Counted from the stretch's first letter, positions 21,076-30,470 are shown. The stretch: DNA of 43,333 bases from Candidatus Rokubacteria bacterium RIFCSPLOWO2_02_FULL_73_56 (GCA_001788495.1 MGCF01000092.1:1071-44403); one strand, 5' to 3'. Notes: a model not told the origin generated them from the sequence alone. Numbers and translations: made by a program.

Positions 21076-21675
21076 TTGGCCCGTACCGGCGTCCTCGGCG
21101 GATCGTTCAATCCGGTCCACTACGGCCACCTCCTGCTCGCCGACGAGGTGCTCGAGGCGCTCGGGCTCGACCGCATCCTCTTCGTCCCCGCCGGCGTGCC
21201 GCCGCACAAGTCCCCGGCGCTCCTGGCGCGCGCCGAGGACCGGTTCGCCATGGTGAGGCTCGCGACGGCGGGCCACCCGCGGTTCGAGGTCTCCGACCTC
21301 GAGCTGCGCCGCGCGGGCCCCTCCTACACGGTCGACACGCTCGAGGCCCTCGGGATCCCGCGCGCGGACCTCTTCCTCGTCGTCGGCTCGGAGACCTTCC
21401 TCGACCTCCTCTCGTGGCGCGAGCCGCGGCGCATCGCCGAGCTCGCGCAGCTCGTCGTCGTGCCCCGCGTCGGGAGCGCCTTCGACCCGGACAGCGCCGC
21501 GGCGCGGAAGATCGTGCGCGAGGTCGGGCAGGAGCCCCTGATCGTGCGCGCGACCTCGCTGCCGATCTCGGCCTCGGACCTCCGGCGCCGGGTGCGCGAG
21601 GGGCGCTCGCTCGCCTTCCGGCTGCCCGACGCCGTGATCGGGTACATCGCGACCCGGGGGCTCTACCGGGCGTGA
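21076..21675 (+). CDS. nadD: Nicotinate-nucleotide adenylyltransferase
   Basis: RTGVLGGSFNPVHYGHLLLADEVLEALGLDRILFVPAGVPPHK; SYTVDTLEAL; ISASDLRRRVREGRS. Confidence 0.95.
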   Translation: MARTGVLGGSFNPVHYGHLLLADEVLEALGLDRILFVPAGVPPHKSPALLARAEDRFAMVRLATAGHPRFEVSDLELRRAGPSYTVDTLEALGIPRADLFLVVGSETFLDLLSWREPRRIAELAQLVVVPRVGSAFDPDSAAARKIVREVGQEPLIVRATSLPISASDLRRRVREGRSLAFRLPDAVIGYIATRGLYRA

Positions 21676-22025
21676 CCCAGCTCCCGGCGGAGCGGAAGGC
21701 GCGCCTCGCGGCGCGCGCGGCGCAGGACAAGCGCGCGACCGACCTCACCGTGCTCGACGTGCGCGGCATCTCGAGCGTCACCGACTACTTCCTCGTCTGC
21801 GGCGGGCGGTCCACGACCCACGTGGAGGCGATCGTCGACGCGGTCCGCGCGGAGCTCCGGACGGAGGGGATCCGCCCGCTCCACGCCGAGGGCGTCGCCG
21901 AGAGCGGCTGGGTCCTGCTCGACTACGGCGACGTCCTCGTGCACGTCTTCCTCGAGGAGACGCGCGTCTACTACGCGCTCGAGCGGCTGTGGGGCGACGC
22001 CCCCGTGATGGAGCTCGACGGCTGA
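21672..22025 (+). CDS. rsfS: Ribosome silencing factor RsfS
   Basis: KRATDLTVLDVRGISSVTDYFLVCGGRSTTHVEAIVDAV...GWVLLDYGDVLVHVFLEETRVYYALERLWGDA; GTG start overlaps nadD stop. Confidence 0.93.
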   Translation: MTQLPAERKARLAARAAQDKRATDLTVLDVRGISSVTDYFLVCGGRSTTHVEAIVDAVRAELRTEGIRPLHAEGVAESGWVLLDYGDVLVHVFLEETRVYYALERLWGDAPVMELDG

Positions 22026-22035
22026 CGAATCCGTT

Positions 22036-22056
22036 GCACGCGTCAGGGACGCGTGC
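22036..22056. promoter_or_regulatory. Perfect inverted repeat GCACGCGTC-AGG-GACGCGTGC in the rsfS/dksA intergenic region
   Basis: 9-bp perfect arms with 3-nt loop; lies within the spacer of a putative TTGCAC-N17-TAGCGT promoter. Confidence 0.6.
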
Positions 22057-22106
22057 TAGCGTCATATGCTCAAGTGCGCATCAACGCCGCGTACAGGGGG
22101 GCTTGG

Positions 22107-22472
22107 ATGCGAAAAGAGCGCCTGACGTACTTCCGCAAGCGCCTGCTCGAGAAGCAGCGGCAGCTGACCGAAGAGGTCGGCCGGACCGCGCTGTACGGCA
22201 AGGACCAGGAGGACGACTCCATCAAGGACCTCGGCGACCAGGCGAACACCGCCTACAACCGGGAGTTCTTCTTCGAGCTCGGCAACGGCGACCGGCGGCT
22301 CCTGCGCGACGTGGTGTCCGCCCTGCAGAAGATGGACGACGGCGGGTTCGGCTCCTGCGAGCGCTGCGGCGAGCCGATCGCGGACAAGCGCCTGGAGGCG
22401 CTGCCGTTCGCGCGCTACTGCATCGACTGCCAGCGCGTCGTCGAGCAAGAGGAGCGGATGGCCACGGGCTAG
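22107..22472 (+). CDS. DksA/TraR family zinc-finger protein
   Basis: MRKERLTYFRKRLLEKQRQL...CERCGEPIADKRLEALPFARYCIDCQRVVE; SD aggggggc. Confidence 0.9.
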   Translation: MRKERLTYFRKRLLEKQRQLTEEVGRTALYGKDQEDDSIKDLGDQANTAYNREFFFELGNGDRRLLRDVVSALQKMDDGGFGSCERCGEPIADKRLEALPFARYCIDCQRVVEQEERMATG

Positions 22473-22527
22473 CCGGCCTCCGGGCCCGCATGCGAACCGC
22501 GCCCCCCGCACCCCCGCGCTCGTCGTC

Positions 22528-23475
22528 GTGAGTCTCCTCGCCTCGCTCCGCACGCTCGTGTCCCTGGGCGGGGGCCTGCGCCGTCTCCTCGCGTGGCGAG
22601 GCGGCGCGGGCGCGCTCGCCGACGACCCGCGGACGGCGGAGCTGCTCGCGCGGGCGCGCGAGGCCCGCGCCGCCGGCCGCGGGGAGGAGGCTGCCGCGCT
22701 GTACCGCCACGTCCTGGACGCGCGGCGCGGCCACCCGGGCGCGCTGCGCGGGCTGCGCGAGCTCGCCGTCGAGGCGGGGCGGTGGACGGAGGCGCTCGAG
22801 GTCCAGCAGCGGCTCGCGAGCGCCGTCGGGGCGGGAGAGCGGGCGCAGGAGGCGCACTGGCTCGCGGTGATCCTGTACGAGCTCGGGCGGGCGGCCCTCG
22901 CGCGCGGCGACGCGGCCGACGCGCTCGCGCACTTCCGGAGCGCGGTCCGCGCGGAGCGCGACTTCGTGCCGGCCGCGGTCGCGCTCGGCGACGCGCACGA
23001 GGCGCTCGGCGAGCACCGCGAGGCCGTCCGCGCCTGGGAGCGCGCCGCCGAGCACGCGCCGGCGCTGCCCCTGCTCGCGCGGCTCGAGCGGTATCACCGC
23101 CAGGAGGGCCGGCCGAGCCGGATGATCTCGCTCTACCGCGAGGCGCTCGAGCGCACGCCGGACGACCTCGCGCTCGCGGTCGCGCTCGGACGGGTCTACT
23201 TCGAGCTGGAGATGCTCGACGAGGCGGCCGACCAGTTCGAGAAGGTCGAGGTCCGCGCGCCGGACCTGCCCGCCGTGCACGCCTACCTCGGCGCGGTCTT
23301 CGAGCGCCGCAACGAGGCGCAGGCGGCCTTCGAGGAGTACCGCCGCGCGCTGGCGCTCGGCCACGCCTTCGAGTGGCCGCACCGGTGCGAGGCGTGCGGC
23401 GCCCCGTCGTCCGCCTGGCGGGACCGGTGCGAGCAGTGCCGACGCTGGAACACGCTGCGCCCCGCGCGCGGCTAG
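22528..23475 (+). CDS. TPR protein with C-terminal rubredoxin-like zinc ribbon (LapB-like)
   Basis: Multiple TPR motifs and C-terminal HRCEACGAPSSAWRDRCEQCRRWNTL. Confidence 0.75.
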   Translation: MSLLASLRTLVSLGGGLRRLLAWRGGAGALADDPRTAELLARAREARAAGRGEEAAALYRHVLDARRGHPGALRGLRELAVEAGRWTEALEVQQRLASAVGAGERAQEAHWLAVILYELGRAALARGDAADALAHFRSAVRAERDFVPAAVALGDAHEALGEHREAVRAWERAAEHAPALPLLARLERYHRQEGRPSRMISLYREALERTPDDLALAVALGRVYFELEMLDEAADQFEKVEVRAPDLPAVHAYLGAVFERRNEAQAAFEEYRRALALGHAFEWPHRCEACGAPSSAWRDRCEQCRRWNTLRPARG

Positions 23476-24320
23476 GCGCGCTCCCGCCCCTGGCGCCCCT
23501 GGCCGCGGGCGCGCTCGTCGCCGCGCTCGACCTCCTGTTCCCCGCGCTCTGCCCCGTGTGCCGGACCCCGCTCGGGCCCGGCCGCCGCGACCCGCTCTGC
23601 GGCCCGTGCTGGGGGGGCATCGCGCGCATCGAGCCGCCGTGGTGCGAGGCCTGCGGCCTGCCCCTCTCGGCGCCGCGGCCGGTGCCCGTCGTGGCCGCGC
23701 CCGCGCCGCCGGCCGGGGGCGGCGCCGGGGACGGGGGCGCCCCCGAGCGCGTGTCGTTTCGAGCGGAGGGGGTGCCCCCGTCCCCGAGCGCCTCCGTGCT
23801 GTGCGGCGCGTGCGAGGCGCGGCCGCCGGCGTACGACTGGGGGCGCGCGGCGGCGCGCTACGAGGGCCCGCTGCGCGAGGCGCTCCACGCGCTCAAGTTC
23901 GGCGGCCGGCGCGCGCTCGCGCGCCCGCTGGCCGACCTGCTGGTCGAGCAGTGCGGGGCGGCGCTGCCCGCCGACGCCGTGGTGGTGCCGGTGCCGCTCG
24001 GCCGGGACCGCGAGCGCGCCCGCGGCTTCAACCAGGCGGCGCTGATCGCCGGGCGCGCGGCGAAGCGGCTCGGCCTCGGGCTCGAGCGCCGGTGGCTCGC
24101 GCGGGTGCGGGCGACCTCGCCGCAGAGCGAGCTCGCGGCCGCGGAGCGGAGCGCCAACGTCCGGGGCGCGTTCCGCGCCTCGCCGGAGGTCCGCGGGCGC
24201 CACGTGCTCCTCGTGGACGACGTCATGACGACGGGCGCCACGCTCGCCGAGTGCGCGCGGGCGGTCGCCGCCGCCGGCGCGGCCCGCGTCGGTGTCCTGG
24301 CAGTTGCCCGCGTGCTCTGA
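23436..24320 (+). CDS. comF: ComF family phosphoribosyltransferase
   Basis: CPVCRTPLGPG...CEACGLPLSAP...CGAC...AAARYEGPLREALHALKFGGRRALARPLADLL...VLLVDDVMTTGATLAECARAV. GTG start (23427 or 23436) overlaps the TPR gene. Confidence 0.88.
   Translation: MPTLEHAAPRARLGALPPLAPLAAGALVAALDLLFPALCPVCRTPLGPGRRDPLCGPCWGGIARIEPPWCEACGLPLSAPRPVPVVAAPAPPAGGGAGDGGAPERVSFRAEGVPPSPSASVLCGACEARPPAYDWGRAAARYEGPLREALHALKFGGRRALARPLADLLVEQCGAALPADAVVVPVPLGRDRERARGFNQAALIAGRAAKRLGLGLERRWLARVRATSPQSELAAAERSANVRGAFRASPEVRGRHVLLVDDVMTTGATLAECARAVAAAGAARVGVLAVARVL
23727..23785. repeat. Palindromic insert in comF: 18-bp arms (23727-23744 / 23768-23785), 23-nt loop
   Basis: GGGGACGGGGGCGCCCCC ... GGGGGTGCCCCCGTCCCC; arms complementary except one G:T position. 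Confidence 0.65.
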
Positions 24321-24333
24321 GTCGCCCTATAAT
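24304..24333 (+). promoter_or_regulatory. Sigma70-type promoter TTGCCC-N18-TATAAT for gap-pgk-tpiA-secG
   Basis: TTGCCC 24304-24309, TATAAT 24328-24333, upstream of gap ATG 24383. Confidence 0.6.
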
Positions 24334-24382
24334 CGGAGACTGCACGGTACCGGAGTTTCGCTATCCCACAAGGAGCCCCTCG

Positions 24383-25390
24383 ATGAGCATTCGGGTCGGA
24401 GTCAACGGGTTCGGGCGCATCGGGCGCGTGTTCTTCCGCACCGCGCTCGCGAGCCAGGACGTCGAGGTCGTCGGCGTGAACGACCTGGCGAACGCGAAGA
24501 CGCTGGCGCACCTGCTCAAGCACGACTCCGTCCACGGCGGTCTCGCCGCCGAGGTCACGGTCAAGGACGAGGCGATCTTCGTCGACGGGCGTGAGGTCCG
24601 CGTGTGCGCGCAGAAGGACCCCGCCGCGCTGCCGTGGAGGGAGCTGGGCGTCGACGTCGTCGTCGAGTCCACGGGCCTGTTCCGCGACACCGCGACCGCG
24701 TCGAAGCACCTGCACGCCGGCGCCAAGAAGGTGATCATCACCGCGCCCGCGAAGGATCCCGACGTCACGCTGGTCCTCGGCGTGAACGAGCAGGCCTACG
24801 ACCCGGCGCGCCACCGGATCATCTCCAACGCGTCGTGCACGACGAACTGCCTGGCGACGACGGCGAAGGTCCTCGACGACGCGTTCGGCATCAGGCGCGG
24901 CTTCGCCTCGACCGTGCACTCGTACACGAACGACCAACCCGTGCACGACTTCCCGCACAAGGACCTCCGGCGCGCGCGCGCCGCGGCCGTGAGCATGATC
25001 CCGACGACGACCGGGGCGGCCACCGCCGTCGGCCTCGTGCTGCCGAAGCTCAAGGGCAAGCTCGACGGGATCGCGATCCGCGTGCCGACCATCAACGTCT
25101 CGGTGGTCGACTTCGTCGCCGAGCTCGAGAAGCCGGCCACGGTCGAGGCGATCAACGCCACGTATCGCGAGGCGGCGGGGGGGGCGCTCCGCGGCATCCT
25201 CGAGGCGACGGACGAGGAGCTGGTGTCGTGCGACTTCAACGGCAACCCGCACTCGGCGATCGTCGACCTGCCCTCGACGGCGGTGGTCGAGGGCACCCTC
25301 GTCAAGGTGCTGGCCTGGTACGACAACGAGTGGGGGTATTCCTGCCGGGTGCGTGACCTGATCCGGTTCATCGGGAAGACCCTGTCGTAG
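24383..25390 (+). CDS. gap: Glyceraldehyde-3-phosphate dehydrogenase, type I
   Basis: MSIRVGVNGFGRIGRVFFRTAL; SNASCTTNCLATTAKVLDDAFGI; AWYDNEWGYSCRVRDL; SD aggag. Confidence 0.97.
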   Translation: MSIRVGVNGFGRIGRVFFRTALASQDVEVVGVNDLANAKTLAHLLKHDSVHGGLAAEVTVKDEAIFVDGREVRVCAQKDPAALPWRELGVDVVVESTGLFRDTATASKHLHAGAKKVIITAPAKDPDVTLVLGVNEQAYDPARHRIISNASCTTNCLATTAKVLDDAFGIRRGFASTVHSYTNDQPVHDFPHKDLRRARAAAVSMIPTTTGAATAVGLVLPKLKGKLDGIAIRVPTINVSVVDFVAELEKPATVEAINATYREAAGGALRGILEATDEELVSCDFNGNPHSAIVDLPSTAVVEGTLVKVLAWYDNEWGYSCRVRDLIRFIGKTLS

Positions 25391-25392
25391 CG

Positions 25393-26577
25393 TTGCCGAA
25401 GCTCACCCTCGATCGGCTCGAGCTCCGCGGGAAGCGCGTCTTCGTCCGCGCCGACCTCAACGCCCCGCTGGACCACGACACGGTGTCGGACGACACGCGG
25501 CTGCGTGCGGTCGTGCCGACCCTGCAGTACGTGCTCGACGCGGGGGCCGCGGTCGTGCTCGCCTCGCACCTGGGCCGGCCGAAGGGCCAGGTCGCGCCCG
25601 CGTACTCGCTCCGCCCCGTGGCCGAGCGGCTCGAGGCGCTGCTCGGCCGGCGTGTCGAGCTGGCGCCGGACTGCGTCGGGCCGGCCACGCGCGAGCGCGC
25701 GCAGCAGCTCGGCCCCGGGGAGGTCCTGCTGCTCGAGAACCTCCGCTTCCACCCGGAGGAGGAGGCGAACGACGAGGGCTTCGCGAAGGCGCTCGCCGCG
25801 CTGGCCGACTGCTACGTGGACGACGCGTTCGCCGCGGCGCACCGCGCGCACGCCTCGATCGAGGCGATCACCCGCCACCTGCAGCCCGCCGCCGCGGGCC
25901 TGCTCATGCAGCAGGAGCTCGCGGCGCTCGGCCGGATCCTGCAGGCGCCCGAGCGCCCGCTCGTGGCGCTCCTGGGCGGCGCGAAGGTCTCCGACAAGCT
26001 CGCGCTCGTCGAGCACCTGCTCGAGCGCGTGGACGCGCTGCTGATCGGGGGCGGCATGGCGTTCACGTTCCTCCGGGCCCTCGGCCACGACGTCGGGCGC
26101 TCGCTCGTCGAGCCCGCCCGGATCGAGACCGCCCGGCGCGCGCTCGAGGCCGCCCGGCGGCGCGGCGTGAGCCTGGTGCTGCCCGTGGACGCGGTCGTCG
26201 CCGACGGGCTCGACAGCCCGGCGGGGCGCGTCGTCGGCGTGCGCGAGATCCCGGCGACGCAGGCGGGGCTCGACATCGGGCCGCGCACGGTCGAGCGGTT
26301 CACCGAGGCGCTCCGGGGGGCCAGGACGATCGTCTGGAACGGCCCCATGGGCGTCTTCGAGCGTCCGCCGTTCGCCGCCGGCACGCTCGCGGTCGCGAAG
26401 GCGGTCGCGGCGTCGGCGGCGTTCTCGGTCGTCGGCGGCGGCGACACGATCGCCGCCGTGACGCAGGCGGGCGTCGGGGACCGCATCGGCTACATCTCGA
26501 CCGCGGGCGGCGCCTTCCTCGAGTTCCTCGAGGGGCGGGCGCTCCCCGGCGTCGAGGCGCTCACGGAGGCGGGCTGA
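25393..26577 (+). CDS. pgk: Phosphoglycerate kinase
   Basis: GKRVFVRADLNAPLD; ASHLGRPKGQ; LLENLRFHPEEEAND; LGGAKVSDKLALVEHLL; WNGPMGVFE; VVGGGDTIAAV. Confidence 0.97.
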   Translation: MPKLTLDRLELRGKRVFVRADLNAPLDHDTVSDDTRLRAVVPTLQYVLDAGAAVVLASHLGRPKGQVAPAYSLRPVAERLEALLGRRVELAPDCVGPATRERAQQLGPGEVLLLENLRFHPEEEANDEGFAKALAALADCYVDDAFAAAHRAHASIEAITRHLQPAAAGLLMQQELAALGRILQAPERPLVALLGGAKVSDKLALVEHLLERVDALLIGGGMAFTFLRALGHDVGRSLVEPARIETARRALEAARRRGVSLVLPVDAVVADGLDSPAGRVVGVREIPATQAGLDIGPRTVERFTEALRGARTIVWNGPMGVFERPPFAAGTLAVAKAVAASAAFSVVGGGDTIAAVTQAGVGDRIGYISTAGGAFLEFLEGRALPGVEALTEAG

Positions 26578-27356
26578 TGCGCACGCCGCTCGTCATCGGC
26601 AACTGGAAGATGCACGGCACGCTCGGCGAGGCGCGTGCGCTCGCGACCGCGATCCGCGACGGGCTCAAGCGCCCGCGCGGCGTCGAGGTGGTGCTCTGCC
26701 CGCCCTTCACCGCGCTGGCGGCCGTCGCGGAGAGCCTCGGCACGGGGCCGATCCAGCTCGGCGCGCAGACCTGCCACCACGAGGCGGCGGGCGCGCACAC
26801 CGGCGAGGTCTCGCCCGCGATGCTCGCGGACCTGGGCTGCCGCTGGGTGCTGCTCGGCCACTCGGAGCGGCGCCGGGAGATCGGCGAGCCGGACGGCCTG
26901 ATCAACCAGAAGGTGAAGGCCGCGCTCGAGCACCGGCTCACGCCGGTGCTGTGCGTCGGGGAGACCGCGGAGGAGCGCCGGCAGGGGCTGACCTTCACCA
27001 CGGTCGAGGGCCAGCTGCGCGCCGGCCTCGCCGGCCTCGCGGCCGCCGCGATCGCCCGCAGCGTGCTGGCCTACGAGCCCGTCTGGGCGATCGGCACGGG
27101 CGTCAACGCGACGCCGGGCCAGGCGGCCGAGGTCCACGGCTACCTCCGGGGCCTGCTCTCGGAGCTCGCCTCCAAGGAGGTCGCGCAACAGATCCGGATC
27201 CTGTACGGCGGCAGCGTGAAAGCCGACAACGCGGACGTCCTCGTCGCGGAGCCCGAGATCGACGGCGCGCTCGTCGGGGCGGCCTCGCTCGGCGCGCCGG
27301 GCTTCATCGCCATCGTCAAGAAGGCGGCGCGCGTCGGCGCCGCCCCGAAGGAGTGA
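26577..27356 (+). CDS. tpiA: Triosephosphate isomerase
   Basis: MRTPLVIGNWKMHGT; LLGHSERRREIGEPD; LAYEPVWAIGTGVNATP; ILYGGSVKADNA. Confidence 0.97.
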   Translation: MRTPLVIGNWKMHGTLGEARALATAIRDGLKRPRGVEVVLCPPFTALAAVAESLGTGPIQLGAQTCHHEAAGAHTGEVSPAMLADLGCRWVLLGHSERRREIGEPDGLINQKVKAALEHRLTPVLCVGETAEERRQGLTFTTVEGQLRAGLAGLAAAAIARSVLAYEPVWAIGTGVNATPGQAAEVHGYLRGLLSELASKEVAQQIRILYGGSVKADNADVLVAEPEIDGALVGAASLGAPGFIAIVKKAARVGAAPKE

Positions 27357-27360
27357 GCCG

Positions 27361-27720
27361 ATGTACGTCGCCCTGATCGTTCTCCACGTCCTCGTCTCGT
27401 TCGCGATCATCGGGATCGTGCTGCTGCAGTCGGGCAAGGGGGCCGACATCGGCTCGGCCTTCGGCGGCGCCGGCAGCCAGGCCGTGTTCGGCTCGATGGG
27501 CACGCCGACGATCATGGGCAAGATCACGACCGCGGTCGCGGTCGTCTTCACGGTCACGTCGTTCACGCTCGCGATCCTCGGCGGCGGCCGCGGCGGGTCC
27601 GTGGTGCGCGAGCCCGCGCCCGCCGGCGCCCCGGCCCCGGCGCCCGCGGCGCCGAGCGGAACACCCGCGCCGACGGGGGCGGCGCCGAGTGCGCCCGCCG
27701 CGCCGACGCCGTCCCGCTAG
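27361..27720 (+). CDS. secG: Preprotein translocase subunit SecG with Ala/Pro-rich C-terminal tail
   Basis: MYVALIVLHVLVSFAIIGIVLLQSGKGADIGSAFGGAGSQAVFGSMG. Confidence 0.93.
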   Translation: MYVALIVLHVLVSFAIIGIVLLQSGKGADIGSAFGGAGSQAVFGSMGTPTIMGKITTAVAVVFTVTSFTLAILGGGRGGSVVREPAPAGAPAPAPAAPSGTPAPTGAAPSAPAAPTPSR

Positions 27721-27721
27721 C

Positions 27722-29380
27722 GTGCGCCGCGCGGCGTGCCGCCTCGCGGCGGCGCTCGTGCTGGCGGGGGCGCTGGGCGGCTGCGGCCAGCGCGCGGAGG
27801 CTCCCGCCGAGGCCACGGGGGGCGCCGAGGGCTACACGGCCGCGTACGGCGACACGCTGATCGAGGCCCTGACCGGCAACATCTCGGGGCTGATCCCGAA
27901 CGTGCAGTCCGACAGCGCCTCCTTCGACGTGGGCTCGCTCCTCTACAACGGGCTCGTCACGCGCGACAAGAACCTCAACTTCATCGGCGACCTCGCCGAG
28001 TCGTGGAAGTTCAGCAAGGACTGCCTCGACCTGGCGATCAAGCTCAAGCGCAACGCCAAATGGCACGACGGGCAGCCGTTCACCGCGGACGACGTCCTCT
28101 TCACGTACGAGACGATGATCAACCCGAAGACGCCGACCGCGTACCGCGAGGACTTCAAGGCGGTCGCGTCCGTGGCCGCGGTGGACCCGTACACGCTCCA
28201 CGTCCGCTACAAGGCGCCGTACGCGAAGGCGCTGCAGACGTGGGAGACCTGGATCCTGCCCCGGCACGTCCTCGAGAAGTACGCGGTCGCGGGCAAGCTC
28301 CGCGACGCGCCGCAGAACCGCACCGACCCGGTGGGGACGGGCCCCTACCGCTTCCACGAGTGGCGGCCCGGCGAGAAGGTCGTCCTGGTGGCGAACCCCG
28401 AGTATTTCGAGGGGCGCCCGTACCTGTCGCGCGTCGTCTACCGGATCATCCCGAGTCAGGCGACGATCTTCCTCGAGCTCAAGGCCAAGGGCGTGGACTC
28501 CGCCGGCCTCACGGCGCTCCAGTACCAGCGGCAGACCGACTACCCGGCGTTCCGCAAGGCGTACCACAAGTACCGCTACCCGGGCAACGCGTACACCTAC
28601 CTCGGCTTCAACCTGAAGGACCCGCGCTTCCGCGACGCGCGGGTCCGCCGGGCGTTCGCCCACGCGATCAACAAGAAGGCGCTGATCGACGGCGTGCTGC
28701 TCGGCCTCGGGCGCGACGCGACGGGGCCGTACAAGCCCGGCACGTGGGCGTACACCGCGAAGGTCAAGACGTACCCGTACGACATGGCCAGGGCGCGGGC
28801 GCTGCTCGCGGAGGTCGGCTGGAGGCCGAACGCCGAGGGGGTCCTCGTCAAGGACGGCCAGCCGTTCAAGTTCGAGCTCATGACGAACCGGGGCAACGAC
28901 GAGCGCAAGAAGGTCGCCGAGATCGTCCAGGCCGCCCTGCAGGAGCTGGGCGTCCAGGTGGAGATCCGCGTGATCGAGTGGGCGGCGCTGCTGAAGGAGT
29001 ACATCAAGAGGCCGGAGCGCCGCTTCGACGCGATCGTGCTCGGCTGGGGCGTCGGGCTCGACCCCGACCAGTACAACATCTGGCACTCGTCCAAGACGGG
29101 CGCCGACGAGCTCAACTTCATCTCCTACGCCAACCCGGAGGTGGACCGGCTGCTCGAGCAGGGGCGCAGCTCCTGCCACCAGGAGGAGCGCACGAAGCAC
29201 TACCGCCGGCTCCAGGAGGTGCTCGCCGAGGACCAGCCGATCATCTTCCTCTACTTCCGCGACGCGCTCCCGGTCGTGTCCTCGCGCGTCAAGCGGATCG
29301 TGCCGGCGCCGGCCGGCATCCGGTACAACTTCACGGAGTGGTTCGTGCCCAAGCAGCTCCAGCGGTACACCGCGGACTGA
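27722..29380 (+). CDS. Peptide/oligopeptide ABC transporter substrate-binding lipoprotein (SBP family 5)
   Basis: Lipobox ALGGC after Sec signal; ESWKFSKDCLDLAIKLKRNAKWHDGQPFTADDVLFTYETM. Confidence 0.92.
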   Translation: MRRAACRLAAALVLAGALGGCGQRAEAPAEATGGAEGYTAAYGDTLIEALTGNISGLIPNVQSDSASFDVGSLLYNGLVTRDKNLNFIGDLAESWKFSKDCLDLAIKLKRNAKWHDGQPFTADDVLFTYETMINPKTPTAYREDFKAVASVAAVDPYTLHVRYKAPYAKALQTWETWILPRHVLEKYAVAGKLRDAPQNRTDPVGTGPYRFHEWRPGEKVVLVANPEYFEGRPYLSRVVYRIIPSQATIFLELKAKGVDSAGLTALQYQRQTDYPAFRKAYHKYRYPGNAYTYLGFNLKDPRFRDARVRRAFAHAINKKALIDGVLLGLGRDATGPYKPGTWAYTAKVKTYPYDMARARALLAEVGWRPNAEGVLVKDGQPFKFELMTNRGNDERKKVAEIVQAALQELGVQVEIRVIEWAALLKEYIKRPERRFDAIVLGWGVGLDPDQYNIWHSSKTGADELNFISYANPEVDRLLEQGRSSCHQEERTKHYRRLQEVLAEDQPIIFLYFRDALPVVSSRVKRIVPAPAGIRYNFTEWFVPKQLQRYTAD

Positions 29381-29383
29381 GAC

Positions 29384-29411
29384 CATGGGGGGCCTCGAAG
29401 GGCCCCCCATG
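29384..29411 (+). terminator. Strong perfect hairpin (11-bp stem, 6-nt loop), terminator/attenuator or mRNA stabiliser
   Basis: CATGGGGGGCC-TCGAAG-GGCCCCCCATG 3 nt after the SBP stop; no U-tract follows. Confidence 0.65.
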
Positions 29412-29460
29412 CTCCTCGACCAGGCGATTCGTTCACGGCCTCTGAGATCGCCGGTCGCGC

Positions 29461-29466
29461 TAGAAT
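29461..29466 (+). promoter_or_regulatory. -10-like TAGAAT 8 nt upstream of permease ATG (possible leaderless start)
   Basis: gctagaatagcccgccATG; no SD evident. Confidence 0.4.
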
Positions 29467-29474
29467 AGCCCGCC

Positions 29475-30470
29475 ATGCTCGGTTACGCGCTGCGGCGCCT
29501 CCTGCTCGCGCTCCCGCTGCTCGTCGGGATCACCTTCATCTCCTTCGTCGTGATCCACCTGGCGCCCGGCGAGCCGACCGAGATGCAGGACGGGGGCGAC
29601 CTCTCGACCAGGTCCGACAAGCAGATGCGCGAGCGGCTGCGCGAGGAGTACGGGCTCGACAAGCCGCTGCCCGTGCAGTACTGGAACTGGCTCACGCGGC
29701 TCAGCCGTCTCGACTTCGGCAAGTCGTTCGGGCCCGACGCGCGCCCCGTGCTCGAGAAGATCGGCCAGCGCCTGCCGGTGACGCTGCTCCTGAACGTCGT
29801 CGAGATGCTGATCATCATCGTGCTGGCGGTACCGATCGGCGTGCTGTCCGCGACCCGCCAGTACTCGACGTTCGACAAGGTCACCACGGTCTTCGTGTTC
29901 GTGGGCTTCGCCACGCCCGACTTCTGGCTCGCCCTGCTCCTGATGATGCTGTTCGGCGTCCAGCTCGGCTGGCTGCCGATCTCCGGGCTCCGCTCGCTCA
30001 ACTGGGAGTACCTGCCGTTCCTGCGGCAGCAGTGGGACTTCCTGAGCCACCTGATCCTGCCGATCGGCGTCGCCACGTTCGGCGGGCTCGCCGGCTTCTC
30101 GCGCTACATGCGCCAGTCGATGCTCGAGGTGGTCCGCCAGGACTACGTCCAGACGGCGCGCGCCAAGGGGCTCGCCGAGGGCGTCGTCATCGGCAAGCAC
30201 GCGCTGCGCAACGCGCTGCTGCCGATCGTGACGATCCTGGGCCTCTCGCTGCCCGGCCTGGTCGGCGGCAGCGTCATCATCGAGTCGATCTTCGCCATTC
30301 CCGGCATGGGCCAGCTCATGGTGCAGGCGGTGTTCGAGCGCGATTACCCGGTCATCATGGGCAACCTGGTCGTCGTCTCGACGCTCACCCTGCTCGCCAA
30401 CCTGGTCGCCGACGTGACGTACGGCCTGGTGGACCCGCGCATCCGCGTGGGGCGCCGGAGGGGCCGGTGA
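29475..30470 (+). CDS. Peptide ABC transporter permease (DppB-like)
   Basis: [63 protein letters not shown]. Confidence 0.93.
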   Translation: MLGYALRRLLLALPLLVGITFISFVVIHLAPGEPTEMQDGGDLSTRSDKQMRERLREEYGLDKPLPVQYWNWLTRLSRLDFGKSFGPDARPVLEKIGQRLPVTLLLNVVEMLIIIVLAVPIGVLSATRQYSTFDKVTTVFVFVGFATPDFWLALLLMMLFGVQLGWLPISGLRSLNWEYLPFLRQQWDFLSHLILPIGVATFGGLAGFSRYMRQSMLEVVRQDYVQTARAKGLAEGVVIGKHALRNALLPIVTILGLSLPGLVGGSVIIESIFAIPGMGQLMVQAVFERDYPVIMGNLVVVSTLTLLANLVADVTYGLVDPRIRVGRRRGR

